Positions 11,438 through 22,600 of a stretch of 64,000 nt of DNA are shown one piece after another. The DNA comes from Hippopus hippopus (Eukaryota > Mollusca > Bivalvia > Cardiida > Cardiidae). Location of the stretch: assembly GCA_946811185.2 (NCBI GenBank), contig OX328109.1:42516129-42580128 (forward strand), read 5' to 3'. The translations under genes and the position numbers were made by a program. A model generated the notes under the pieces. That model worked only from the letters and a program-made list of their open reading frames with translations. It had not been told where the DNA came from and ran no database searches. The number at the start of each line of letters is the position of its first letter. Position 1 is the stretch's first letter.

Positions 11438-11675
11438 TTAACAACCCTTTATCAAATGACAAAACTTTAGATACATGTATGTCCAAATTTAAAGCATTTT
11501 CAAACAACAAAATTACTGTGACTGAAAAATTGCAAATTGTTTGTGAAAAGAGAGAAAAGATTGTGGGAAAAGGAGAAAATGCTGGCTACAAGCTTTTTCT
11601 CTTTTTCCCACAATGTTTTCTAAAAGCTTTCTTATACAGGGCTGTTAAAAGTAAGAATTATGTCGTAGAGTGTGA
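11438..11675 (-). mobile_element. TTAA hairpin MITE, decayed ends
   Basis: CCCTTTATCAAATGACAAAA start; apex GCTGGCTACAAGC. Confidence 0.75.
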
Positions 11676-11689
11676 AGTAATCGAAGGAT

Positions 11690-11820
11690 ATAACCTTTAC
11701 CAAACAACTCTTATTTTTGTTGCTCAGGTAAAGGAGCTTTTTGAAAACAATATGAGAAAAAGAGTACAAGCTGGAAACCAGGACTTCCTTCTTTTCTCAC
11801 ATAGTTTTCTCCCTTTTTAA
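11690..11820 (+). mobile_element. TTAA hairpin MITE, short
   Basis: Left arm plus decayed hairpin (GCTGGAAACCAGG), then shared TTAA with the next copy. Confidence 0.65.
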
Positions 11821-12352
11821 CCCTTTACCAACAACAAAACTCTAGTGTCGTCCATATTGAAAGCATTTGTAGTGGAGAAACTGAACATAACATAAATTAT
11901 GACAATCGTTTTTATCAAAGTAGAAAACATTGCAGGAAAAGAAGATGCTAGTTAACAGCGTCATCTACTTTTCACACAATGTTTTCAAACGCCTTTTTCC
12001 GCAGGGTTGTTGCCAAGCCCTGGCAGCACAGTCTGTAGCATACAGGACTCAAGAACAGGGGATCACTGGTTCGACCCCCTGCTCCGCCAATTTCTTTCTG
12101 ACGATTGATGATAGTCATTACGACAGGATTCATTCCTCTCTCACCGCTGATCATTGGTTTGACGATGGTCATGTGGGAAAGCAGCCAGTGGCTTGGGAAG
12201 AATATTGTGCAGAATACTGGTAAAAGAAACTCCAGGAAAGCATGGATAGGTGCACTGGCCACCTTGATATAACTGAAATAGTGTTGAAAACGGCATTTAA
12301 CACCATATAACCAACCTAAGGGTTGTAAAAGCTCAGGACTGTGTTGTTAACC
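11820..12352 (-). mobile_element. TTAA hairpin MITE split by a SINE
   Basis: Left part to about 12010, SINE 12012-12312, then GGGTTGTAAAAGCTCAGGAC to the end. The SINE is flanked by AGGGTTGT on both sides. Confidence 0.8.
12012..12312 (+). mobile_element. tRNA-derived SINE, second type
   Basis: B box CACTGGTTCGACCCCC; shares GATAGTCATTACGACAGG and CATGGATAGGTGCACTGG with the 9296 copy. Confidence 0.8.
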
Positions 12353-12572
12353 CTTTCCAAGATAAGCCCTGGTTTTTACAGCTCTGAGGTTGAAGGCATT
12401 TGAAAACACTGTGGAAAAAGGAGAAAATGCTCATAACGAGCATTTTCTCCTTTGTCCACAATGTTTTCTTCCCTTACAAATAAAAATACCACCTTTTTAA
12501 CCACTCTAAATTTGTCGTCCGCAAATTCTTTCAATTTCAGCAGACCAAATTTACCTCATCTGGTAAAGAGTT
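12352..12572 (+). mobile_element. TTAA hairpin MITE with paired changes at apex
   Basis: CCCTTTCCAAGATAAGCC start. The apex is GCTCATAACGAGC: two bases changed on one side and matched on the other, relative to GCTGGTAACCAGC. Confidence 0.83.
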
Positions 12573-12641
12573 AAGGGTTGAAGACAAATCCCATCATTTG
12601 AGTCATGTGATTTGTCTGCTTTTAATTTGCACAAGACTTAA

Positions 12642-13020
12642 CTCTTTACCAAATGACAAAATTTTGAATGCATCCAATTTGAAAGCATTTGCAGACAACA
12701 AAATAGATTGTTTGATTGAATGGTGTTTTACGCCACTTTCAACATAATTTCAGTCATATATGTGACAGCTCACATATTCATGTTTTTCCTGGGTTTGACC
12801 AGTACTAGGCTAGGGTTCTGAAGTGTCCTGCCCAAGGACACTCCCGACGACAAAATAGATGTGACTCAAATACATACTGAAATTGGTTTTTGAAAGGGTA
12901 GAAAACATTATGGGAAAAGGAGAAAATGCTGGTTACCAGCATTTTCTCCTTTTCCCAAAATGTTTTCAAAATGCCTCTTTTTCAGGGTCGTTAAAACTCA
13001 GGATTGTGTGGCAAAGAGGT
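12642..13020 (-). mobile_element. TTAA hairpin MITE split by a SINE fragment
   Basis: SINE piece about 12710-12846 flanked by ACAACAAAATAGAT and ACGACAAAATAGAT, a target duplication. Confidence 0.82.
12710..12846 (-). mobile_element. SINE 3' fragment, same type as 1137
   Basis: Complement of the CACTTCAGA...GCGGCGTAAAACACCATTCA part, flanked by the AAAATAGAT duplication. Confidence 0.75.
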
Positions 13021-13021
13021 C

Positions 13022-13152
13022 AAACATAATGACAAAATTTTAGATTTCTTCAAATTGAAAGGATTTGCAGATGCCAAATTAAGTCTTACTCAGATAGTGA
13101 GATTTTTCCTTGATAGGATAGAAAACATTGTGGGAAAAGGAGAAAATGCTTA
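13022..13152 (-). mobile_element. TTAA hairpin MITE, left half
   Basis: Stops at the hairpin apex (GGAGAAAATGCT) where unrelated DNA begins. Confidence 0.75.
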
Positions 13153-13419
13153 AACTTAATCGACCATTTTAGTTTATAAATTATATGACCCAAATAATAT
13201 AAGTATCATGGATGTTTTTTTTTTTGTCAGTAGATCTACTATTTAGCAAAGCAAACATTTCAGAAAAGCAAACATCAAAGATAAGACTGCACAGTGTAAG
13301 TGGTCAAAAGCGACGCTGGAAAAAGTGAAAATATGCTTTCAATTAATTATGTTGAATCACAGAACTAGACCATATTTTATCAGTTATTTACGAGAAATCA
13401 GATTAACACTTTAGTCTCC

Positions 13420-13820
13420 ACAAAACAAGCCCCAGTTTTAACAAGTCTGAGAAAGATGCCTTTAGAAAACTTTGGGAAGAAAGGAAAAAATGTTGGGAAC
13501 AGCATTTTTTCTTCCCCAATGTTTTCTACCCTATCAAAGACAGAAATCATCATATGTGAGCCGACTGTCGTCTGCAAATGCTTCAAAATTGGTCTGGTCA
13601 AACATTTTTTCATTTGGTACGGGGTGAAATGACCACACAACAAAATTTCATATTTGTCCAAACAAAGGCATTTGCAGACGACAAATTGCTAAAAATAAAG
13701 AATGTTGTTTGCCTATGATGTTGTAGAAAACATGGTGGGACAAGGAGAAAATGCTGATTAGCAGCATTTTTTCAATTTCCCACAGTGTTTTAAAAAGGCA
13801 TTCTCTTTTTTTTTTTTGCA
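13420..13820. mobile_element. two adjoining TTAA hairpin MITE copies, opposite orientation
   Basis: 13420-13627 is + (decayed stem AAAAAATGTTGGGAACAGC), 13628-13820 is - and ends in a T run at 13806. Confidence 0.7.
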
Positions 13821-14338
13821 GTAAACCCGGGAGTTAAAGTGAAGCTGTGAAATTTGACGTGCCACATTCGGTGGCAAATCAAATCTGAAATATCTCCAAA
13901 AGATCATCCCGGGACTAAATACCTGAGGATAAATCTGAAATGTACACCGGTTAATTTTTGACAGACACAACAAACGAGAAATTTTGGTAATTTAGCTGTT
14001 CATATTCTTAACCTTTCTACTTTTTCATGTTATGAAAACTTCAAGTTTTCTTCATTTTCATTTAAAGTCATCACCGGATTTGTAGAAGAAAATTGTACTT
14101 GAGAAACGGATAGCAACCTGAAAACTGAAGATTAAAAGTGGAAGTATCACAGATTTCGGATGCTGCGCATAGGCCATGTAAAGTGTTTTCGGAATTCTAC
14201 AGATCGAGACCATGCTACTAATTCTGTTTATTTTTATTGACTTATATGTACCTTCTCCGACTCGTTAGACGTACTCGGGTCAAATGGCAATTCTACAAAT
14301 AGGGCTAACATTTTTTTTGGAGCAGACTTTAAAAACAC
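13821..14338. other. non-repetitive stretch, nothing recognised
   Basis: No repeat of this window and no long frame. It may hold part of the UBE3B promoter but shows no clear core element. Confidence 0.4.
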
Positions 14339-14349
14339 CTTGTAATGTA

Positions 14350-15128
14350 CTCCCGATTCGGGGTCAAGCACCGATGTTATTTTTGTGATTGTTTCTCCGC
14401 TAGACTCCCGCAGCAGCCTTCTTTAAAAGTTTCTGGAATGAATACGATTTTACCGGCATCTTTTCAACCGGCTCTATGCGACAAAATTTCCAGTGACAGC
14501 TAATAAAATGGGCATGGATTGTTAGATAAATGATTAATCTTTACAAAAAAAACTGATGTTAGTTAATATCTAAATCTTATCTTCGTGAAAATCTGTACTT
14601 TTCAACGTAAATAACCGTTGACCTACTTCACCAGAAATCAAAACATGGTGACATCATCAATGCGCATGTCTCGGCAGAAATCGCAGTATCTCTGACACGC
14701 TACAGGACGGTTCATTTGGGAATTCCACTGTTGACAAAGGCACCTTATACAAAAATGGTTGTTAGGGTTAGAGAACCAGACTGTACAAAATTCAAATTCC
14801 GTTGAGTGCGCATGTCTGTTTAACGGAAGTATGTAAGTTGTTTACAATTTTCACTGGATTTATTTACGTTGGGAAAAAAGGTAAATTTCCATTGATTTAA
14901 TTGGTATTTTTGCAGCACAGCTTGTGTGATGATAAAGATTAATCATTTATCTAACAATCCATGCCCATTTTATTAGCTGTCATTGGAAATTTTGTCGCAT
15001 AGAGCCATTTGAAAAGATGCCGGTAAAATCGTATTCATTCCAGATACTTTTACAGAAGGCCGCTGCGGGAGTCTAGCGGAGAAACAATCACAAAAATAAC
15101 ATCGGAGCTAGATCCCGAATCGGGAGAA
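14350..15128. mobile_element. foldback element with about 200-bp inverted arms and 11-bp flanking direct repeat
   Basis: Arms run about 14350-14548 and 14929-15126. Shared blocks include GTTTCTCCGCTAGACTCCCG, GAATACGATTTTACCGGCAT and GGGCATGGATTGTTAGATAA, each found reverse-complemented in the other arm. CTTGTAATGTA occurs immediately outside both ends (14339-14349 and 15129-15139). Long arms and a 9-11 bp duplication suit a Mutator-like non-autonomous element, but no transposase is present. It lies 1.4 kb upstream of UBE3B exon 1. Confidence 0.75.
14833..14838 (+). promoter_or_regulatory. GTAAGT donor after an ACGGAAGT motif, possible non-coding first exon
   Basis: Between the arms of the foldback element, TGCGCATG occurs at about 14656 and 14808, and ACGGAAGT stands just before a consensus donor GTAAGT. 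ETS-like and NRF1-like motifs are common in housekeeping promoters. This is only a guess at a UBE3B 5' UTR exon; the segment may simply be transposon interior. Confidence 0.12.
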
Positions 15129-15308
15129 CTTGTAATGTAGAACAGAGTTAAACCTTGCCAGTACAGCTCCAGGGTGTTCCTCATGCTCTTTTCCAGTTGG
15201 AGGTTTTTGCACATCATGATTAAAAGAACGATTGGGTTACACTAAGTCTAACAATGGAGTTCAGTTCTAAACAACATTATTACACTATGGCAGCCTGCTA
15301 ATAGTTAA

Positions 15309-15529
15309 CTCTTTACCAAACGACATAATTTTAGACTGGTCCAAATTGGAAGCATTTGCAGATGACAAAATTAAGGTGACTCAAAAATTGAACCTTTTTT
15401 TGGGAAGGGTTGAAAATATTGTGGGAAAAGTAGAAAATGCTGGTTACCAGCATGTTCTCCTTTTCCTACAATGTTTTCAGAAGTCTTCTTTCTCAGGGTC
15501 GTGAAAACCTGGGATTGTTTGGTAAAGGG
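15309..15529 (-). mobile_element. TTAA hairpin MITE, intact 221 bp
   Basis: TTAA at 15305-15308 and 15530-15533; upstream of UBE3B exon 1. Hairpin has one mismatch (GCTGGTTACCAGCATGTTCT). Confidence 0.9.
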
Positions 15530-15718
15530 TTAAAGTGTTTTCATACAATACAAGATACAATAAGCTGTATTTAACATTGGACTGCAATAACAATAAACAA
15601 TTTGAAATATTTGTCGACAAAACATGATACACAGATACATGTTTGAGACAAAAGAAGAAAATGCTAGTTTATATTATTAATTTCATGAGATTGTCATAAT
15701 GGATCTGCTATCAAGAAA

Positions 15719-15905
15719 AAAAAAATGTTCTTGATAAACATTGTAGGAAAAGGAGAAAAAGCTGATAACCAGAATTTCCTCTTTTCCCACAGTGTTTTCT
15801 ACTTTGTCAAAAACAAATCTCATCAATGGAGAGATGATTAGTTTCTCCTTTATAAATACTTTCAATATGTATGAGTCTAGAATTTAAAATTTGGTAAAGA
15901 GTTAA
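15719..15905 (+). mobile_element. TTAA hairpin MITE, left end lost
   Basis: Hairpin GCTGATAACCAGAATTT and right end AATTTGGTAAAGAGTTAA remain; a SINE abuts. Confidence 0.72.
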
Positions 15906-15907
15906 TT

Positions 15908-16215
15908 GATGATTGATTGTTTGGTATTTTAGGCAATTTTCGAAATTACTTCAGTTATATCGCAGTGGCCTATGTGCACCTATCCATGCTTTCCTGGGGT
16001 TTCTTTTACCAGTACTTTGCACAATATTCTTCCCAAGCCACTGGTTGCTTTCCAAAGTAACCATTGTTGAAACAATGATCAGTGATGAGAGAGAAGCTAA
16101 TCCTGTTGCAATGACTTTAATCAGTCTTGGAAAAAAATTGGTGAAGCTGGCAATTCGAACCAGTGATCCCCTGTTTTAAAGTCATATTCACTACTGACTA
16201 TGCTACTGGGCTCTG
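15908..16215 (-). mobile_element. tRNA-derived SINE, second type, antisense
   Basis: GGCAATTCGAACCAGTGATC is the inverted B box. It lies between two TTAA MITEs upstream of UBE3B. Confidence 0.78.
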
Positions 16216-16226
16216 TGTACAGATTT

Positions 16227-16450
16227 AACTCTCTACTCAAGGAAAAAGTTATAGACCTGTCCAAATTGAAAGCATTTGCATATGAAAAAGTACATGTAAC
16301 TCCTAAATTGAAATTTGTTTTTGCTAGATAATAAAACATTGTTGGAAAAGGAGAAAATGCTGGCTACCAGCATTTTCTCCTTTTCTCACAATGTTTCTAA
16401 AAGTCCTCTTCCTTAGGGTCGTTAAAACTTGGGACTGTGTTGTAATGAGT
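16227..16450 (-). mobile_element. TTAA hairpin MITE just upstream of UBE3B exon 1
   Basis: CTCTCTACTCAAGG start; perfect apex GCTGGCTACCAGC; ends 33 bases before the exon 1 acceptor. Confidence 0.83.
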
Positions 16451-16482
16451 TAATGTGAAGAAGGTTTTTTTTTTTTGCAAAG

Positions 16483-16607
16483 AACATCTGACAATGTTCA
16501 GTAAAGTAGACAGCAAGATAAAGAACTCTTTCCTAGAACAGACCAAAGCACAGAGAGAGGAGAGAGCCAATGAGAAACTGAGAGAAAGATCAGCCATTAA
16601 GATACAG
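16483..16607 (+). CDS. UBE3B: UBE3B exon 1: 11 bases of 5' UTR, then residues 1-38
   Basis: Coding begins at ATG 16494. A run of T ending in GCAAAG makes a plausible acceptor at 16481-16482, so an upstream non-coding exon is expected. The encoded charged helix contains [18 protein letters not shown], and the IQ motif begins at the last two codons. The donor is GTAAAA at 16608, phase 0. The start codon is supported by family similarity only. Confidence 0.9.
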
Positions 16608-19600
16608 GTAAAACTTGAAATACTGAAAATCTTAATACTTTGGATCTCCTAACCTGCTAAAGCAACAGTAAGTCCTTATCTTAGTCTGCATTATTTAACT
16701 CTTTACTATGCGACAAGCTCGTAGACTATCCCAAACTGAAAGCCTTTGCATACGTTTGACAACAATTCAAATGTAGCTCAAATGATGGAATTCAGGTACA
16801 TGTATGTCTTTGATAGGGTAGAAAGCATTATGGAAAAAGGAGAAAATGCTGGTTACCAGAATTTTCGCTTTTTCCGTCAATGTTTTCAAAAAGCTTCTTC
16901 CTCAGGGTTGTTAAAACTTTGGATAGTGTGGTAAAGAGTTAATATTTTGAGACATATTTTGGTAAAAAAAAAGAGATTAGAAATTACTAAGTGTTTGTTT
17001 CACTTTTTGACTGAAAATATATGAGCCATGTTCTGGCAAAAGGGGGTTTAATGCGTCTCCCAGATGCAATAATCGTTTACCACACAATCCCAAGTTTTAA
17101 CGACACTGTGAAAGAAGTCCTTTGAAAACATTGTGGGAAAAGGAGAAAATGCTGATAACCAGCATTTTCTTCTTTTCCCACAATGTTTTCTACCCTATCA
17201 AAGAACATTTGCACCATTTGAGCCACAATGAAATTGTCTTCTGCAAATGCTTTCAACTTGGACAAGTCTACATTTTTCTCATGTGGTAAAGAGTTAAACT
17301 TGTATTTTATCGTTTTGACAAAAGATATCTTGTTGCATACACAGTTGGCACAGAAGAATCCATTGTCTTTTCTGAGGACTCAACATGGAAATAGCATTGT
17401 AAAACACTTAGGTTATATATATCTTACCTATGTTTGCAGTATCTGTATACATGCAAGCTTCCTGGTTATTGTGCTGGGGAAATACTGTATACGTGGATAT
17501 AAACTCGTGTCGAAAAAATTATAAATTAGTGAATGCAGACATTTTATTGGTATACTTTTGGTAAAATACGCGAACAGAAAAGTTTGCAAATTTCTCAAAT
17601 TCGCAAATTTGCAAAAATTTCCACATTACAAAAATTTCCACTCATACAGTATTTGAGTGATCCAATACCAATCAAAGCCATTTTTCAACCAACCTGAAGA
17701 AAATGGCTTTTAAAACATTGTTTGAGAAGGAGAAAATGCTGGTAGCCAGCATTTTCCTCTTTTCCCATGAAGTTTTTCTGTCCCTATATAGACAAATCTT
17801 ATCATTCAGCCACATTCAGTTTGTCTTCTGCAAATACTTTCAAGTTTGCCAGTCTAAAATTTTGTCATGTGGTAAAAAAGAAGTACATGTGTCAATTCTT
17901 ATTCACTACAGTGTACATACAGAGGTTACAGATGCAGAAAAGAATTAAAGGCAGCATTAAGGTATTCCTTTATTTCATTGACAATCCCATGTTTTAATAT
18001 CCCGCCCTGGTAGCTCGTGGTTAGCATATCAGACTCGGGACTTGGTGGTTGTGAGTTCGATACCTGGTTGAGGCAAACTGTCTCTCCGACAATTTTTCGC
18101 CTCTCAACTCTGATGCATGTGAGAAAAGTTGTCAGCGACATGGAAAGAAAGTTGAGTCAGCACTGGTGTGAGAAAGCCAGGAAACACATGGGTAGGTGCA
18201 CTGACCACCATGATTTGACCTATGCTGTTAAAACAGTTTTAAACTCCAATTCAGTCAATCAATGATGAATCCATGTTTTAATGACCTCACCATGTTTTCT
18301 ACCCTTTTAAAGACAAATACCTTGATTTGGCTAGCATTTGATTTGTTGTCTTCAGATGCTTCCAAATTAGACTAGTCTTACATTTTGTCGTATATTAAAC
18401 AGTTAGATGATGTGATTGAGAAAAAAATCAGTTGTAAGTCAAGCAGGCTAACAGATACTGTGATTGCAGTGCCTATGAGTATTTAATTCAGTCATCTGAT
18501 AAGTCAGGGTATTGATCTGGCACAGTTTTCTGTTTGGAATAGATATAGGACTGCATAAACATCTGTAAATGTGGTAATGAATGTTATGGCCAGGTTGCAT
18601 AGCGTGCATGCATATCCAGAGTAAATTTTGCACATGTCCAATGACCATTCAACATTTTGATGCTAGACAAAATGGATTTTTTGGAATCAGGACGCGATAA
18701 ATTACTTGATATAACACATCATGGATATGCATTAAACCCCCTTTTGCTAGGGTACCACTCAAATGTATTTGTCAAGTACTGATATGATTCCGTCATGATG
18801 TATTTGCAGGAAGGATATTGATGGTCTGATTAACAAGCCTAAAAGTCCAGATGGAGATTACACATTTAATCATAGGCCAGGTTAGAGAATACATTTGTTA
18901 GTAGATAATCTCCTATACACAACCTTCTTAGCTCACCTGAGCACGAAGTGCTCATGGGGAGCTATTGTGATCGTGCTGTGTCCGTCGTCCGTCGTCAACT
19001 TTTCACCTTGTGTACGCTCTAGAGGCCACATTTTCCGTCCGATACTCATGAAACTTGGTCAGAATGTTTGTCTCAATAAAATCTCAGACGAGTTCGAAAA
19101 TGGGTCATGTTGGGTCAAAAACTAGGTCACTAGGTCAAATCTTAGAAAAATCTTGTGTACGCTCTAGAGGCCACATTTTCTGTCCAATACTCCTGAAAGT
19201 TGGTCAGAATGTTTGTCTTGATAATATCTCGGACGAGTTTGAAAATGGGTCATGTCGGGTCAAAAACTAGGTCAGTAGGTCAAATCTTAGAAAAACCTTG
19301 TGTACGCTCTAGAGGCCACATTTTCTGTCCAACACTCCTGAAAGTTGGTCAGAATGTTTGTCTTGGTGATATCTTGGACGAGTTTGAAAATGGGTCATAT
19401 GGGGTCAAAAACTAGGTCACTAGGTCAAATATCAGAAAAACCTTGTGTACGCTCTAGAGGCCACATTTTCAGTCCAACACTCTTGGAAGTTGGTCAGAAT
19501 GTTTGTCCTGATGATATCTGGGACGAGTTTGAAAATGGGTCATGTGGGGTCAAAAACTAGGTCAGTAGGTCAAATCTTAGAAAAACCTTGTGTACGCTCT

Positions 19601-22600
19601 AGAGGCCACATTTTCTGTCCAACACTCCTGAAAGTTGGTCAGAATGTTTGTCTTGGTGATATCTTGGACGAGTTTGAAAATGGGTCATATGGGGTCAAAA
19701 ACTAGGTCACTAGGTCAAATATCAGAAAAACCTTGTGTATGCTCTAGAGGCCACATTTTCAGTCCAACACTCTTGGAAGTTGGTCAGAATGTTTGTCCTG
19801 ATGATATCTGGGACGAGTTTGAAAATGAGTCATGTGGGGTCAAAAACTAGGTCAGTAGGTCAAATCTTAGGAAAACTTTGTGTACGCTCTGTAGGCCACA
19901 TTTTCAGTATAAAACTCTTGAAAGTTGGTCAGAATGTTTGTCTGGATGATATCTCGGATGAGTTAAAAAATAGGTTATGTGGGGTTAGAAACTAGGTCAT
20001 TAGGTCAAATCTTAGAAAAACCTTGTGTACGCTCTGGAGGCCACATTTACAATCCAAAACTCCTGAAAGTTGGTCAGAATGTTTGTCTTGATGATATCTC
20101 AGACGAGTTTGAAAATGGGTCATGTCGGGTCAAAAACTAGGTCACTAGGTCAAATATTAGAAAAACCTTGTGTACACTCTAGAAACCACATTTTCTATCA
20201 AGAACTCTTGAAACTTGGTCAGAATGTTTGTCTTGATAATAGCTAAGGCGACTTTGATAATGGGTCATGTGGGGTCAAAAACTAGGTCACTAGGTCAAAT
20301 CTTAGAAAAACCTTGTGTACGCTCTGGAGGACACATTTTCAGTCCGATACTCCTGAAACTTGGTCAGAATGTTTGTCTTGATGAGACCTTGAATGAGTTT
20401 AAATTTGGGCCATGTGGGGTCAAAAACTAGGTCACTGGGTCAAAAATTGGAAAAGCCTTGTGTACGCTCTAGAGGCCACATTTTCAGTCTGGTACTCTGT
20501 AAACTTGGTCAGAATGTTTGTTTTGGTGATATCTCAAAAGAGTTTGATAATGGGTAATGTCGCGTCAAAAACTAGGCCATTTGGTCAAATCTTAGAAAAA
20601 CCTTTTGTACGCTCTAGAGGCCACATTTTCAGTCCGATACTCATGAAACTTGGTCAGAGTGTTTGTCTCGATGATATCTAAAAAGTGTTTGACAATGGGT
20701 AATGTCTGATCAAAAACTAGGTCACTAGGCCAAATCTTAGAAAAACCTTGTGTATGCTGTAGAGGCCACACTTTTAGTCCGAAACTCTTAAAAGTTGGTC
20801 AGAATGTTTGTCTTGATAATATCTTGAAAGAGTTTGAAAATGGGTAATGTTGGATCAAAAACTAGGTCACTAGGTCAAATCTTCGAAAACCTTGTTTACT
20901 TTCTAGAGGCCTCATTTTTAATGCAATACTCATGAAACTTGGTCAGAATGTTGGTCTTGCACCAGTTTGCAAGTGGGTCATTTCGGGTCAGTAACTCATG
21001 AAAATCTTGGTAGAATGTTTGTCATAATATCTCAAAAGAGATTGAAAATGGGTCATGTTTGGTCAAATGACTCAGGTGAGTGATTTCAGGGCCATCATGG
21101 CCCTCTTGTTTGGTCATACCATTCTTGAAAATATGGTACCAGAAGGGGAATTTAACCCTTTACCACACAATCCTGATTTTTAATGACCCTGTTGAAAGAG
21201 AGCTTTTGAAAACCTTGTGGGAAAAGGAGAAAATGCTGATAACCAGCATTTTCTCCTTTTCCCTCTATGTTTTCTAGTCTAGACACATTTTATTATATGA
21301 GCCACATTTTATTAGTTGTCTGCAAATACTTTATTTATGGACAAGTCTGAAAATTCGTTGTATGGTAAAGAGTTAATCATGTTTTGCCACAACAAATTTA
21401 TATGTATTCATCCTACAGGCCTTCTAAATATAGATACATTCTTTTAACCCTTTACCACACAATCCCGACTTTTAACTACCGTATTGAAAATCCTCTTGAA
21501 AACATTGTGGGAAAAGGAGAAAATGCTGGTAACCAGCAATTTCTCCTTTTCGCACAATGTTTTCCTACCCTTCCATAAACACATTTCAATTTTTAAGTCA
21601 CATTTATTTTGTCGTCTGGAAATGCTTTCAAATTGGACAGGTCTAAAAACTTTGTAGTTTGGTGAAGAGATAAAGTAGATGGATAATGAGTCCCATTCAT
21701 TAGTTTTTCCTCAGTGTTTAATTCTTTACCCAATGGGAAAGCTTTAGACTTGTTCAAATAGAAAGCATTTGCAGAAGATGAATTTACACATGATTTGTCT
21801 TGGAAGGGTAAAAAACATAATGAGAAAAGGAGAAAATGCTGGTCATTAGCATTTTCTTCTTTTCTCGCAATATTTTCAAAAGCCTTTTTCAAGGTTGTTA
21901 AAACTGGGGATTGTGTGATGAAGACTAAATATTAAAGTTGTTTTTGTATTAATTTTTATAAGTGACATTGGTATTTGACTCATCCTGGCTTTCCAGGAAA
22001 TTGTTGTAGCCATAAGAGCAAGAAACTGAAAAGAATATTGCAGTATATCAATATATGAGCTGTGTTGTGGCAAAAGGGAGCTTAATGCATCTCCGTGATG
22101 CATGATACTAAGCAAGTCATTACCTAATCATGGATGCATAATATCCATTTTGTCTAACAACCAGTCCAATTATGAGGTAGAAGGGTCGTTTGACATAGAG
22201 AAAATTGACAGATAGCAAAAAGTTTCAGCCCAGGTGACATGAGTTGATACTTTTTGCAGATGCATTAAGCCCCTTTTCGTAGTGCACAGCTCATATGTTT
22301 TTTGCATCCTGATACATAGTCATACAGTGTTTTAAAAGTATGGCAATAAACCGATATGTTGATACAATAGTCCTGCCAAAGACTTGCTTAATCCTCTACC
22401 AAAGAATCTGGAGTTTTAACAGTCTTGAGAAGGAAAACTCTTGAAAACATTGTAGGAAAAAGAGAAATTGCTAGTTACCAGCATTTTCTCATTCTCAAAC
22501 AGTCTTTTCAAACAATTATTAATCTTTCCTTCCAAAGATAAATTTCAACTTTTTGAGTCACATTGTCCATTTGCAGTCTGTAAATGCTTTTTGGATAAGT

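Noticed and set aside
17440..17520. Candidate IQ exon after TGTTTGCAG
   Set aside because: The phase-0 reading meets a stop and the in-frame alternative needs the wrong phase; the 17912 exon fits fully.
18810..18813. Alternative exon 3 acceptor four bases downstream (GAAG)
   Set aside because: It was considered while the IQ exon length was uncertain; with a 50-nt exon 2 the first acceptor keeps the frame.
19055..20681. A ladder of overlapping 71-89 residue open frames that look like a repetitive protein
   Set aside because: They recur every 145 bases, shift frame at each unit and end at the same ACTAG stop; the DNA repeat explains them.
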